Positions 1 to 11,408 of a stretch of DNA of 64,000 bases are shown here, piece by piece (within the stretch, counting starts at the first letter, position 1; each line of letters begins with the position of its first letter). The notes under the pieces are model-generated. The model had not been told where the DNA came from. It was given only the letters and a program-made list of their open reading frames with translations, and made no database searches. Both the position numbers and the translations under genes were made by a program. Location of the stretch: NCBI RefSeq assembly GCF_031456275.1, contig NZ_JAVDUI010000001.1, positions 2,128,965 to 2,192,964 of the forward strand, written 5' to 3'. This stretch comes from Falsarthrobacter nasiphocae. Its GTDB lineage: Bacteria; Actinomycetota; Actinomycetes; Actinomycetales; Micrococcaceae.

Positions 1-1640
1 ACCAGCGCTTCGAGCGCCAGGTCGTCACGCCGGACGAGGCGCGGGAGGCCATGGCAGACGAGCCGTACAAGCTCGAGCTGATCGAGCTTGCCGGCGGCCC
101 GGGTTCGGGCGCCGACGCCGCCGATGGCGCGTCCGTTGAGGTGGGCGCGGGCGAGATGACGCTCTACAACAACGTGGATCGCAAGAGCGGGGACGTCGTC
201 TGGCGGGACCTCTGCCGCGGCCCCCACGTGCCGGCCACGAAGCTCATCTCCAACGCGTTCGCCCTGACGCGCTCGGCCGCGGCCTACTGGCGCGGCAACG
301 AGAACAACAAGCAGCTGCAGCGCATCTACGGCACGGCGTGGCCCACGAAGGAGGCCCTCAAGGCCTACCAGGAGCGCCTCGCCGAGGCCGAGCGGCGCGA
401 CCACCGCAAGCTCGGCGTCGAGCTCGACCTCTTCTCCTTCCCGGACGAGCTGGGCTCCGGCCTGCCCGTCTTCCACCCGAAGGGCGGCGTCATCAAGCGG
501 GAGATGGAGGACTACGTCCGCCGCCGCCACATCGAGGAGGGCTTCGAGTACGTCGGCACGCCGCACATCTCGAAGGACGGCCTCTTCCACACGTCGGGCC
601 ACCTCCCGTACTACGCGGACACGATGTTCCCGGCCCTGAAGGTCGATGAGGAGTACGACGACGAGGGCAACGTCACCAAGCCGGGCCAGGAGTACCGGCT
701 CAAGGCGATGAACTGCCCCATGCACAACCTCATCTTCCGCTCCCGCGGGCGCTCGTACCGCGAGCTGCCGCTGCGCCTCTTCGAGTTCGGTCACGTCTAC
801 CGGTACGAGAAGTCGGGCGTGGTCCACGGCCTGACGCGCGTGCGCGGGTTCGCCCAGGATGACTCGCACTCCTACGTGACGAAGGAGCAGGCGCCGGCGG
901 AGGTCAAGCACCTGCTGAACTTCGTCCTCAGCCTGCTGCGGGACTTCGGCCTGGACGACTTCTACCTGGAGCTGTCCACGCGGGACCCCGAGTCGGACAA
1001 GTTCATCGGCTCGGACGAGCAGTGGGAAGAGGCCACGGCCGTCCTCGAGAACGTGGCGCGCGAGTCCGGTCTTGAGCTCGTCCCGGATCCGGGCGGTGCC
1101 GCGTACTACGGCCCGAAGATGTCGGTCCAGGCTCGCGACGCGATCGGCCGCACGTGGCAGATGTCCACGATCCAGTACGACTTCAACCAGCCCGCCCGCT
1201 TCGGCCTCGAGTACCAGGCCGCTGACGGAACGCGGCAGGAGCCGGTGATGATCCACTCGGCGAAGTTCGGCTCGATCGAGCGCTTCCTCGGTGTCCTCAC
1301 GGAGCACTACGCCGGCGCGTTCCCCGCGTGGCTCGCCCCGGAGCAGGTCCGGCTCGTCCCCGTGGCGGAGGCGTTCAACGACTACGTGTGGGACGTCGCG
1401 GGCAAGCTCAAGGCCCGCGGCGTGCGCGTCGTCGTCGACGACTCGTCTGACCGGTTCCCGAAGAAGATCCGCAACGCCAGCAAGGACAAGGTTCCCTTCA
1501 CGCTCATCGCGGGCGGCGAGGACGCCGAGGCCGGCGCTGTCTCCTTCCGGTTCCGCGACGGAAGCACGGACAACGGAATCGCCGTGGACGAGGCCGTTGA
1601 TCGGATCGTCGGCGTGATCGAGCGCCGCGAGAACGTCTAG
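1..1640 (+). CDS. thrS: threonyl-tRNA synthetase, 5' truncated by window edge
   Basis: Charges tRNA-Thr with threonine in the cytoplasm. The reading frame is open from base 3, so the N-terminal TGS/editing region lies partly outside the window; about 545 residues are visible. Seen: the three zinc ligands that read threonine, Cys in MNCPMH (codon at 714), His in QDDSHS (codon at 867) and His in MIHSAKFGS (codon at 1254). Class II motif 2 ([11 protein letters not shown]) and motif 3 (SIERFLGVL) are intact. The C-terminal anticodon-binding domain starts near base 1330. The stop TAG is followed directly by a strong hairpin. A methionine codon at 51 is internal and not the start. The identity is certain; only the start is unseen. 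Confidence 0.97.
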   Translation, partial: QRFERQVVTPDEAREAMADEPYKLELIELAGGPGSGADAADGASVEVGAGEMTLYNNVDRKSGDVVWRDLCRGPHVPATKLISNAFALTRSAAAYWRGNENNKQLQRIYGTAWPTKEALKAYQERLAEAERRDHRKLGVELDLFSFPDELGSGLPVFHPKGGVIKREMEDYVRRRHIEEGFEYVGTPHISKDGLFHTSGHLPYYADTMFPALKVDEEYDDEGNVTKPGQEYRLKAMNCPMHNLIFRSRGRSYRELPLRLFEFGHVYRYEKSGVVHGLTRVRGFAQDDSHSYVTKEQAPAEVKHLLNFVLSLLRDFGLDDFYLELSTRDPESDKFIGSDEQWEEATAVLENVARESGLELVPDPGGAAYYGPKMSVQARDAIGRTWQMSTIQYDFNQPARFGLEYQAADGTRQEPVMIHSAKFGSIERFLGVLTEHYAGAFPAWLAPEQVRLVPVAEAFNDYVWDVAGKLKARGVRVVVDDSSDRFPKKIRNASKDKVPFTLIAGGEDAEAGAVSFRFRDGSTDNGIAVDEAVDRIVGVIERRENV

Positions 1641-1647
1641 AGCGCCA

Positions 1648-1686
1648 GGCCCGGGCCCCGCTTCCGAGAGGGACGGGGCCCGGGCC
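1648..1686 (+). terminator. hairpin terminator after thrS
   Basis: A perfect 13-bp GC stem (1648-1660 with 1674-1686) and a 13-base loop begin 8 bases after the thrS stop. There is no T-tract, as is usual for actinobacterial terminators. Confidence 0.65.
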
Positions 1687-1718
1687 GCACCCGGCCGCGC
1701 GAAGGTCGCGGCACCGCA

Positions 1719-1724
1719 TACTTT
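1719..1724 (+). promoter_or_regulatory. candidate -10 box for the HIT gene
   Basis: TACTTT lies 22 bases before the HIT ATG, downstream of the thrS terminator, leaving room for a short leader containing GGGGGAG. No good -35 is visible. Confidence 0.35.
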
Positions 1725-1746
1725 CTGACACACACGGGGGAGCCGC

Positions 1747-2436
1747 ATGGACCACGAGAACGCCCAGGACACCGCACAGGTGACGGACGACTTCGAGCTG
1801 CCGGGCGTCCCCGACGCCTTCCAGCGCCTCTGGACCCCGCACCGCATGGCCTACGTCAAGGGCGGGCAGAAGGATCACAAGGAGGACGAGTGCCCGTTCT
1901 GCGCGGCGCCGCCCCGGTCGGACGAGGAGAGCCTCATTGTGGCGCGCGGGGAGCACTGCTACGTCCTCCTCAACCTCTTCCCGTACAACCCGGGGCACCT
2001 GCTCGTGTGCCCGTACCGGCACATCCCCATGTACTCGGACCTGACCGACGCGGAGCTCGACGAGTTCTCCCGCCTCACCCAGGCCGGGATGCGCGCGCTG
2101 AAGGACGCCTCGGGCTGCCAGGGGTTCAACATCGGCATGAATCAGGGCGCCGTGGGCGGCGCGGGCGTCGCGGCGCACTTGCACCAGCACATCGTGCCGC
2201 GGTGGGGCGGGGACTCGAACTTCCTGCCGATCATCGCCGGCACGAAGGCGCTGCCGCAGCTGCTCGGGGAGGTCCGCGAGCGCGTGGCCGCCGCGTGGCC
2301 TGCCTCAGGGGCGGGAACCCCGGCTGAGCACGGCACAAAGCCAGGACAGGGCACGCAGGCCGAGGGCCACGGCGCGCCGGGCGCCGACGAGCCCGAGGAT
2401 CTCAAGCGCTCCGAGACCGGGGCCCGCGAGGAGTAG
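1747..2436 (+). CDS. HIT-family nucleotide phosphorylase/hydrolase (Ap4A phosphorylase-like)
   Basis: Predicted 229-residue cytosolic enzyme acting on dinucleoside polyphosphates or other nucleotide conjugates. The histidine triad HLHQHIVP is at residues 144-151; its middle His is normally the nucleophile. A CPFC pair at residues 49-52 probably helps bind zinc. The HIT gene next to thrS in Mycobacterium tuberculosis (Rv2613c) is an Ap4A phosphorylase, and the sequence around the triad (PRWGGD) matches that type, so Ap4A phosphorylase is the best guess. The last 45 or so residues are a low-complexity Gly/Ala/Glu tail. The ATG at 1747 has GGGGGAG in front. The stop is 5 bases from thiO. In many actinobacteria pgsA follows here, but this genome has the thiazole cluster instead. 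Confidence 0.9.
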   Translation: MDHENAQDTAQVTDDFELPGVPDAFQRLWTPHRMAYVKGGQKDHKEDECPFCAAPPRSDEESLIVARGEHCYVLLNLFPYNPGHLLVCPYRHIPMYSDLTDAELDEFSRLTQAGMRALKDASGCQGFNIGMNQGAVGGAGVAAHLHQHIVPRWGGDSNFLPIIAGTKALPQLLGEVRERVAAAWPASGAGTPAEHGTKPGQGTQAEGHGAPGADEPEDLKRSETGAREE

Positions 2437-2441
2437 CGCGG

Positions 2442-3607
2442 ATGAGCGGGACGCGGACTGCGGCGCACGTCGTCATCGGCGCGGGGGTGATCGGGCTGGC
2501 GACAGCCTGGGAGCTCGCGAGCCGGGGCGAGGACGTCCTGGTCCTTGACCCCACGCCGGGCCGGGGCGCGAGCTGGGCGGCGGCGGGCATGATCGCCCCC
2601 GTCTCCGAGCAGGTCCCGGGGGAAGAGGCCCTCGCCGCGTTCACGCGAGCCTCCGCTGCGATGCACACGGACTTCCTGGCGCGTCTCGTGGTGCCTGGGG
2701 AGGATGCTGACGTCGACCTCGGCCGGACCGGCACCCTTGTCGTCGCCGTGGACCAGGCGGACGTCCGCGAGCTCGCCCTGACCGAGCGCCTCCTCGCCGC
2801 CGAGCCAGGGCGTGCCGAGCAGCGCCTCACCGTGCGCGAGGCCCGCCGCCTCGAGCCCGCGCTCTCGCCCCGGATCGGGGCCGCCCTCCGCGTGGAGACG
2901 GACCAGTGGCTGGACCCCCGGCGCCTCGCGTCTCGCCTCATGGCCGCCCTCGAGTCGCGGCGCCCCGGCTCTGTCGTCCGGGAGCGCGCGCTCTCCGTCG
3001 TTGCGGCCTCCGGCGGAGGGGGCGACGACGCAGGCTGGCGCATTGAGACCACCGCCGGCGAGGTCTCCGCGCAGCGCACGGTCATCGTGGCCGCCGCCCT
3101 GGGCACGTCCGTGCTTCGGACCCCCGCCGCGCCGCACACCCCGCTCCACGCCGAGCGCGGCGACGTCCTGAGGATCCGGCCCCTGGACCGCGAGGACGTC
3201 CCGGGGCGGGTCATTCGCGCGTTCGTCCGCGGCCGCCAGACGTACATCGTCCCGCGCGCGGACGGCACGGTGGTCATCGGCGCCACCGTCCGCACGGACG
3301 ACGTTTCCGGCACGCACGTCGGCGCCACCCTGGACCTGCTCAACGACGCCGTCGAGGTCGTTCCCGCGCTGCGCGAGTCCACACTCGAGGACATCACCAC
3401 CCGGGACCGGCCCGCCACGCGGGACCACCTCCCTGTGCTGGGCGTCGCCCAGAGCCCGGCCGGGGACGCGATGCCGGGTCTCGTGTGGGCCACCGGGTTC
3501 GACCGCCACGGCGTCCTCCTGGCTCCCTGGGCCGCCCGGTCGGTCGCAGACCACGTCCTTGCCGGCCAGCCCTTCCCACAGCCCGTCAACCCGTACAGGA
3601 GTGCGTC

Positions 3608-3611
<4 letters not shown>
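2442..3611 (+). CDS. thiO: glycine oxidase ThiO
   Basis: FAD-dependent oxidase that turns glycine into dehydroglycine (an imine) for the thiazole ring of thiamine, the aerobic alternative to ThiH. The protein has 389 residues. The N-terminal dinucleotide fold is VIGAGVIGLATAWEL (about residues 11-25), followed by GASWAAAGMIAP, and the DAO-type C-terminus contains the pattern ATGFDRHGVLLAPW near residue 350. The start at 2442 lies 5 bases after the HIT stop, so cotranscription is likely. The stop TGA overlaps the thiS ATG (ATGA), a classic translational coupling. Identity rests on the family fold plus the immediate thiS-thiG-thiF context. Confidence 0.93.
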
Positions 3612-5756
<2,145 letters not shown>

Positions 5757-5816
5757 ACTGGAGGACATTGATGCTGTGACGTACGGCATCGGAAGTACGG
5801 ACCGAAAGAGGACTAC

Positions 5817-6746
<930 letters not shown>

Positions 6747-6756
6747 GACCGCGGTG

Positions 6757-6811
6757 GCGCTCCTGAGCGGGCGCTGATTCTAGGAAGGCTGTTGCGCTCG
6801 TGAGTGGGCGC
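6757..6811. repeat. imperfect 18-bp direct repeat after pdxS
   Basis: GCGCTCCTGAGCGGGCGC at 6757-6774 recurs as GCGCTCGTGAGTGGGCGC at 6794-6811 (16 of 18 identical, 37-base period). It lies between the pdxS stop and the terminator. No function is assignable. Confidence 0.5.
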
Positions 6812-6820
6812 GGCGAATCG

Positions 6821-6854
6821 GGAGGCTCCCCGGGTTTCGGCCCGGGAAGCCTCC
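6821..6854. terminator. bidirectional hairpin terminator, pdxS / membrane protein
   Basis: A 14-bp stem with one mismatch (6821-6834 with 6841-6854) and loop TTTCGG lies between two converging genes, so it can serve both pdxS and the minus-strand membrane protein. Confidence 0.65.
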
Positions 6855-6861
6855 GCGCTTC

Positions 6862-8034
6862 CTACGAGCGTGTTCGCCAGAGCCGTTTCCACCACGTGCC
6901 GTCCTGCGACGACTCGGGCGGCGGCGGTGCGATGTCTCGACGCAGGTCCAAGACGACCTTCGCGATGTGCTCGATGTTTCCGGAGGAGAGCGCGAGGCGG
7001 TGTCGGTACCGCACATGGCGGTAGAAGGCCCACGCCGAGATCAGAGCTACCACTCCCGACTGCGCTAGGGCGGTCCACAATTCTTCGCTGCTTGTAGGGG
7101 ATGGGGAGACGGTAGCCGCCGAACAGAGAACAATCAAGAATGACGCGGAAGTGAGCAGCGTAATGTCGGAGGTGGAAATAAGCGGGCGCCGTCGGAGGAT
7201 TCGATCCACATAAGTGCGCTCGTCTCGGTTGAGAAATCCGTGTGCGAGGAGGAAGTGCGCTGCCAAAAGGAGCGGTGCAATGATCGCAATCGCAGCAGCG
7301 TGGCTGCGGTCTGTTTTGCCAACGCTGAATACCGCGGGCAGCAGGACCATGATGGCATACAGGGTCGTCAGCAAGACGATCGACCGCAGGACGAAGACAC
7401 TTCGGCGTGTGGGTGTGTCCCTATGCGGAAGTAGTGACTTCAGTGATTCTCGTGTTTTCTGGTCTAGGTCGTCTTCGTCGCTGGCAGCCCTGTCGAGGCC
7501 GAGGGCTTCGTTGATGCGCCTGAACAGTCTGCCGTCGTTCGCGCTCGCAACGCCTGCCACATATAGGTGAAAGTGCGTGAAGTAGCCTGCGGTGACGCAC
7601 AGGGAGATGGCGAGAGCGGTGGCCAAGGGAAAGAACGGGCTGGTCGGACGGGCGGGGAGGAATCCGAAACCCACGCACGCGGACACGATGAATAGATGTC
7701 CCGGATGGTTTCCCCACCAGTAACGGTTCGAATCCTCAAGTCTGTCGGCCGCGGATTCGCTGGCGTAATCGGTGGATTTCTGAGAAATATGCCACCAGAC
7801 GGCGAAGGCGCCAATGCTCAACGCAATGTAGAAGCTGACCACTGCCGCTGTTTGATCGTCCGGACCTACGCCAGGATGGGTGGAGTTGGTTGAGTCGACG
7901 ATGCCCAAATCGCCAGTAACACTGGTGGTGTTGGTCATCAGGGTTCTGAACGAATGGGCCAACCAGTAGAATAATCCAGCGAGAATCAGGGACTGAGCAA
8001 TGTGCGACCGACGGCTTTGTGGAGGTCTATTCAA
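6862..8034 (-). CDS. uncharacterised polytopic membrane protein
   Basis: I do not recognise this 390-residue protein. It has about eight hydrophobic segments (roughly residues 11-28, 63-82, 112-127, 134-160, 213-236, 245-267, 291-308, 322-339). A charged, probably cytoplasmic loop at 165-210 is rich in Asp/Arg, and the C-terminus is basic and Trp-containing (WWKRLWRTRS). No catalytic or transport signature is evident. The start is uncertain: a TTG at 8034 keeps the first hydrophobic segment, while an ATG at residue 33 would lose it. Base composition is plainly lower in GC than every neighbour, with AGA, TTA and ATA codons otherwise rare here, which suggests recent acquisition. It converges on pdxS and stands alone. 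Confidence 0.7.
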   Translation of the reverse strand: MNRPPQSRRSHIAQSLILAGLFYWLAHSFRTLMTNTTSVTGDLGIVDSTNSTHPGVGPDDQTAAVVSFYIALSIGAFAVWWHISQKSTDYASESAADRLEDSNRYWWGNHPGHLFIVSACVGFGFLPARPTSPFFPLATALAISLCVTAGYFTHFHLYVAGVASANDGRLFRRINEALGLDRAASDEDDLDQKTRESLKSLLPHRDTPTRRSVFVLRSIVLLTTLYAIMVLLPAVFSVGKTDRSHAAAIAIIAPLLLAAHFLLAHGFLNRDERTYVDRILRRRPLISTSDITLLTSASFLIVLCSAATVSPSPTSSEELWTALAQSGVVALISAWAFYRHVRYRHRLALSSGNIEHIAKVVLDLRRDIAPPPPESSQDGTWWKRLWRTRS

Positions 8035-8210
8035 TGCTGCATTCCATCGACGCTTCGGTTGATTTATGCTGATGACGAGACCTCTATTTCTGAATCGATA
8101 TTGCCGTGATCGCCTATATGAGGCGTTCGATCATGGAGCCTGTGTATCCGGTCGCATGATATCTCGGGTCACGGGTCATTGTCCCTCCGCCCGTTGGATA
8201 GGATGCGGGG

Positions 8211-8744
8211 ATGATGAGGACCCAGCGGCTGCGCTTGCGGCCGGTTGAGGAGCACGACGTCGATGCCGTCTGGGCAGTCCACTCAGACCCGCGGACGTAT
8301 GAGCATAGGCCAGACCTCGTGATGACTTCGCGCGCGGAGGCAGACGCCCTCTGCGAGGCATGGCGGCTTCATTGGGAGAAGGATGGGGTCGGCTATTGCC
8401 TCGTGACCGATCACGATGATCAGCCTCTCGGCTTCTGTGGAGTGCGCTTTGTCGAGCTTGGTAGCGAGGCAGTGCTGAACCTGTACTACCGGTTTGCCCC
8501 CTCGGCCCAGGGGCGGGGTTTCGCGTTTGAGGCCGCGCAAGCCGTCCTGGAATGGGCACGTGATCGCCACCCCTCCGTGCCTATCGTGGCCATGATTGAT
8601 CCGAAGAATGAGCCCTCCGCTCGCCTGGCGCTCAAGCTCGGTTTCCGGCTTGGGGGTGCCTGTGGCGACGGCGGCGGGCACGTCGAATACCGACTCAACA
8701 AGATCGCCCGCTCTTCAGCGCGGTCAATGGATCCCCACCTGTAG
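8211..8744 (+). CDS. GNAT-family N-acetyltransferase (RimJ-like)
   Basis: Predicted acetyl-CoA-dependent acetyltransferase of 177 residues; the substrate is unknown. The family layout is clear: it opens with RTQRLRLRPVEEHD, has the pyrophosphate loop Q-GRGFA at residues 100-105, and then the C-terminal motif NEPSARLALKLGF (133-145), as in RimJ/RimL-type and antibiotic-modifying GNATs. The start at 8211 follows GGATGCGGGG; a second ATG 3 bases on is equally possible. GC is lower than the backbone at the 5' side and returns to normal along the gene. It is followed closely by a small membrane protein gene. Confidence 0.85.
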   Translation: MMRTQRLRLRPVEEHDVDAVWAVHSDPRTYEHRPDLVMTSRAEADALCEAWRLHWEKDGVGYCLVTDHDDQPLGFCGVRFVELGSEAVLNLYYRFAPSAQGRGFAFEAAQAVLEWARDRHPSVPIVAMIDPKNEPSARLALKLGFRLGGACGDGGGHVEYRLNKIARSSARSMDPHL

Positions 8745-8794
8745 TGTTCGAGTACACCAGACATTTCCCCCATGTACTCAGAGAATGGAACGCC

Positions 8795-9007
8795 ATGGAG
8801 ATCAACCTGCTTGAGACGCTGTTCATTCTGTTGTGGGTCGGTGGGGTCGTCCTCGCTGGGTTCACGGCGGGCATTCGGCGGACGCCGCTGAGCTACATGG
8901 TCCTCCTTGGGGCGGTCTGCGTCCCGGCGGTCGGGACAGTGTGCGCTGCCGCCTACGCAGTCCGCATCTTCACGACCAAGACCTTTGGACAAGACGCCCT
9001 CCGGTAG
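8795..9007 (+). CDS. small two-helix membrane protein, unknown function
   Basis: A 70-residue protein with two hydrophobic segments (about residues 5-23 and 30-54) separated by the basic turn RRTP; the C-terminus is TTKTFGQDALR. I recognise no family. The ATG at 8795 has AGAGAATGGA upstream. A longer version starting with the GTG at 8744, overlapping the acetyltransferase stop, would add 17 residues without hydrophobic character. It lies 50 bases behind the acetyltransferase, so cotranscription is likely. Its reality rests on coding-like composition and hydrophobic pattern only. Confidence 0.5.
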   Translation: MEINLLETLFILLWVGGVVLAGFTAGIRRTPLSYMVLLGAVCVPAVGTVCAAAYAVRIFTTKTFGQDALR

Positions 9008-9200
9008 ACGGACGGTAAGCCGGGGGCTCTCATCCTTGCGTGAGGGCCGGCGGGGCGGAGAATCAGTCCGCGGTTGAACGACGCCATGTTCAAACGAACC
9101 ACGTCGGCATTGCCGGGATTTTTCCGCGAAAGCTCGCCGCGTTCTTGACGTAGTTTGTTCAATGACGACGCAGTTTGACAGGCCGAGGCTCGCATACGCC

Positions 9201-9234
9201 GGCGCCCCAGCCCCGAACCCGGGACTGGGGCGCC
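9201..9234. terminator. hairpin terminator between converging genes
   Basis: A perfect 10-bp stem (9201-9210 with 9225-9234) and a 14-base loop lie just after the minus-strand M3 peptidase stop at 9254. It can also end transcription from the left. The rest of the 9008-9253 gap holds nothing I can name. Confidence 0.55.
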
Positions 9235-9253
9235 GCGGTGCTGAGTGCTCGCG

Positions 9254-11320
9254 CTAGCGGTCGTCGTCGACCACGAGCCCCCGGCGGGTGAGCAGGGGAG
9301 CGATCTCCGGGTCCCGTCCGAGGAGGTCCCGGAAGGACTGGGCCGGGTCCTGCCGGTTGCCCGTGCTGAGGAGGGCGGTGCGGAAAGCGTCGCCGTTCTC
9401 GCGCGTGAGGCCGCCGCGCTCCTCGAACCAGGCGACGGTCTCGGCGTCCATCATCTCGGAGAAGATGTAGGAGTAGTAGCCCGCCGCGTAGCCGCCGCCG
9501 AAGATGTGCTTGAACGTGCCGGTGCGGTAGCGCGGACCGACGGGCAGGCCCTCGAACCCATACTTGGCGAGGACGGACCGCTCGAACTCAAGCGCCTGCT
9601 CGGCCGTCTCGATGGGCTCGTCCGAAGAGGTCCGCGTGTGCCACGCCATGTCGAGAAGCGCGGCCCCGAGGTACTCGGACGTGCTGAACCCCTCGCCCCA
9701 GACAGCGGAGCGGCGGATGGCCTCGATGGTCTCGGCGGAGAGCGGCTCGCCCGTCTTGTGGTGCACCGCGTAGTGCTCCACCACACCGGGGGCGAACATC
9801 CACATCTCGTTGACCTGGGACGGGTACTCGACGAAGTCCCGTGGCACGTTGGTGCCCGCGTTGGAGACGTAGCCCGTGTCCGTGAGAAGGGAGTGAAGCG
9901 CGTGCCCGAACTCGTGGAAGAGCGTGCGCACGTTGTCAATGCTGAGCAGCGCGGGCTCGCCGGGCTGCGGCTCCTGGATGTTCAGGGTGTTCATGACCAC
10001 GGGGCGGGCGCCGGTCATGCCGTTCGCGGGGACGAGGTCATGCATCCACGCGCCGCCCTGCTTGGTGGAGCGCGCGAAGAAGTCGCCGAGGAACATGCCG
10101 AGGCGGCTGCCGTCCGCGTCCGTCACCTCCCACACGCGCACGTCCGGCCGGTACGTGGGCACGTCGGTCAGCTCGCGGAAGCTGATCCCGTAGAGGCCGG
10201 ACGCGGCCCGGAACACGCCCTCGTTGAGGACGCGGTCCAGCTCGAAGTACGGGCGGAGCGCGTCCTCGTCCACGCTGTAGCGCTCCTTGGCCACCAGTGC
10301 CTGGAGGTAGGGCACGTCGGAGGCCTCGATGTCCTCGCGGGCCATCCCGCTGACCTCGGCCATGACGTCGAGCTCGCGCTCGAAGCTCGCGAGCGCGGCG
10401 GGGATGAGGCGCTCGAGCATCCCGAGGGCCGTGTTCACGTCTCCCGCGACGCTCGTGCGCAGGGACAGGTCCGCGTACCGGGGGAACCCGAACAGCTCGG
10501 CCTTCTTGACTCGCAGGGCGGCGATCTTCGCGGCCGTGGTCAGGTTCTCCGGGGTGTCCGCGCTGCCGGTGTCCCGGACGGGGCCACGGCCGCGGTTGAT
10601 CGAGTTGGCGTAGTACGTCCGGCGCGCCTGGCGGTCCGTCATGGATGAGAGCGACGACGGGGCCGCGAACAAGTCCTGCGTGAGCCGCCAGTGGCCGGGG
10701 AGCCCGGCCTCGGCGGCGTTCGCCGCGGCCCGCGCCACCGCCTCCTCGGAGAGGCCCGCCAGGTCCTCCTCCCGGTCCGTGACAAAGGCCGCGGCCTCGG
10801 CGCCCTTGAGCAGCGCGGTGCTGTGCTCGCTCATGAGGGAGGCGATCTCCGCGTCGATGCGGGCCACCTCTTCCTTGACGTCTGCCGCGAGGAACGCGCC
10901 CTGCGCCTCGAACGCCTTGGTCCACTCGGAGACCAGGTGGGCCTGCTCGGGGGAGAGGCCCTCGGTGCTCAGGCCCGAGAGGCGCGCTGCCAGCCGCTCG
11001 TCCTCCGCCATGGCCGCGGAGTGCTCCGCGAGCTTCGGGGCCCACCGGGCGGAGAGGTCGAGAATCTCGTCCGTGCCGCACGATCCCTCGAATGTTCCGA
11101 GTGCCGCGTACGCGAGCGCAGCCACCGCGTAGGCCTCCTCGAGCGGGACGATCGTGTTCTGGAACGTGGCCGACTCGGGGTTCTCGGCGATGGCCGCCCA
11201 CGCGGCGCGCTGGTGAGCGGTGGCCTCGGCCAGCAGCTCGTCCAGGCTCTCCGGGGTCAGCTCGGAATAGTCCGGGACACCGCCAGGGAGAGCGCTGGAA
11301 TTCAGAATGTGATGTTTCAT
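9254..11320 (-). CDS. M3-family oligopeptidase (dipeptidyl carboxypeptidase/oligopeptidase A type)
   Basis: Zinc metallopeptidase of 688 residues that degrades short peptides, probably cytoplasmic since no signal peptide is seen. The zinc site is complete: HEFGH at 469-473 plus the third ligand Glu498 in DFVEYPSQ. The helical N-terminal half and the motif GGGYAAGYYSYIFSE near residue 610 fit the Dcp/OpdA group. The start is the ATG at 11320, preceded by CAGGAAGT; upstream in-frame codons give a basic, non-homologous extension overlapping the divergent gene's leader. It is divergently arranged with the capA-like gene, with an 88-base shared promoter region. Whether it is Dcp or OpdA cannot be settled from sequence. 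Confidence 0.92.
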   Translation of the reverse strand: MKHHILNSSALPGGVPDYSELTPESLDELLAEATAHQRAAWAAIAENPESATFQNTIVPLEEAYAVAALAYAALGTFEGSCGTDEILDLSARWAPKLAEHSAAMAEDERLAARLSGLSTEGLSPEQAHLVSEWTKAFEAQGAFLAADVKEEVARIDAEIASLMSEHSTALLKGAEAAAFVTDREEDLAGLSEEAVARAAANAAEAGLPGHWRLTQDLFAAPSSLSSMTDRQARRTYYANSINRGRGPVRDTGSADTPENLTTAAKIAALRVKKAELFGFPRYADLSLRTSVAGDVNTALGMLERLIPAALASFERELDVMAEVSGMAREDIEASDVPYLQALVAKERYSVDEDALRPYFELDRVLNEGVFRAASGLYGISFRELTDVPTYRPDVRVWEVTDADGSRLGMFLGDFFARSTKQGGAWMHDLVPANGMTGARPVVMNTLNIQEPQPGEPALLSIDNVRTLFHEFGHALHSLLTDTGYVSNAGTNVPRDFVEYPSQVNEMWMFAPGVVEHYAVHHKTGEPLSAETIEAIRRSAVWGEGFSTSEYLGAALLDMAWHTRTSSDEPIETAEQALEFERSVLAKYGFEGLPVGPRYRTGTFKHIFGGGYAAGYYSYIFSEMMDAETVAWFEERGGLTRENGDAFRTALLSTGNRQDPAQSFRDLLGRDPEIAPLLTRRGLVVDDDR

Positions 11321-11408
11321 ACTTCCTGAGGTTAGCCCTCCGGCGCCTGTCCCACGAGTCCGACGCGTGCAAGACTGAGACACAGACCACCTTCGGAAGG
11401 ACCCGCAC

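Noticed and set aside
2436-2442. Possible TPP riboswitch in front of the thi cluster
   Set aside because: thiO begins 5 bases after the preceding gene, and the upstream HIT leader has neither the THI-box consensus nor enough room.
7720-7745. A tRNA T-arm-like string (GGTTCGAATCC) in the low-GC region
   Set aside because: The flanking bases cannot form a 5-bp T-stem, there is no acceptor or anticodon arm around it, and it lies inside the membrane protein gene.
8066-8248. Short open frame upstream of the acetyltransferase
   Set aside because: It lacks a ribosome site, overlaps the acetyltransferase start and has no recognisable sequence character.
6862-9007. Membrane protein, acetyltransferase and small membrane protein as one defence or toxin system
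   Set aside because: The membrane protein is on the opposite strand, base composition differs within the block, and no nuclease, sensor or nucleotidyltransferase motif is present.
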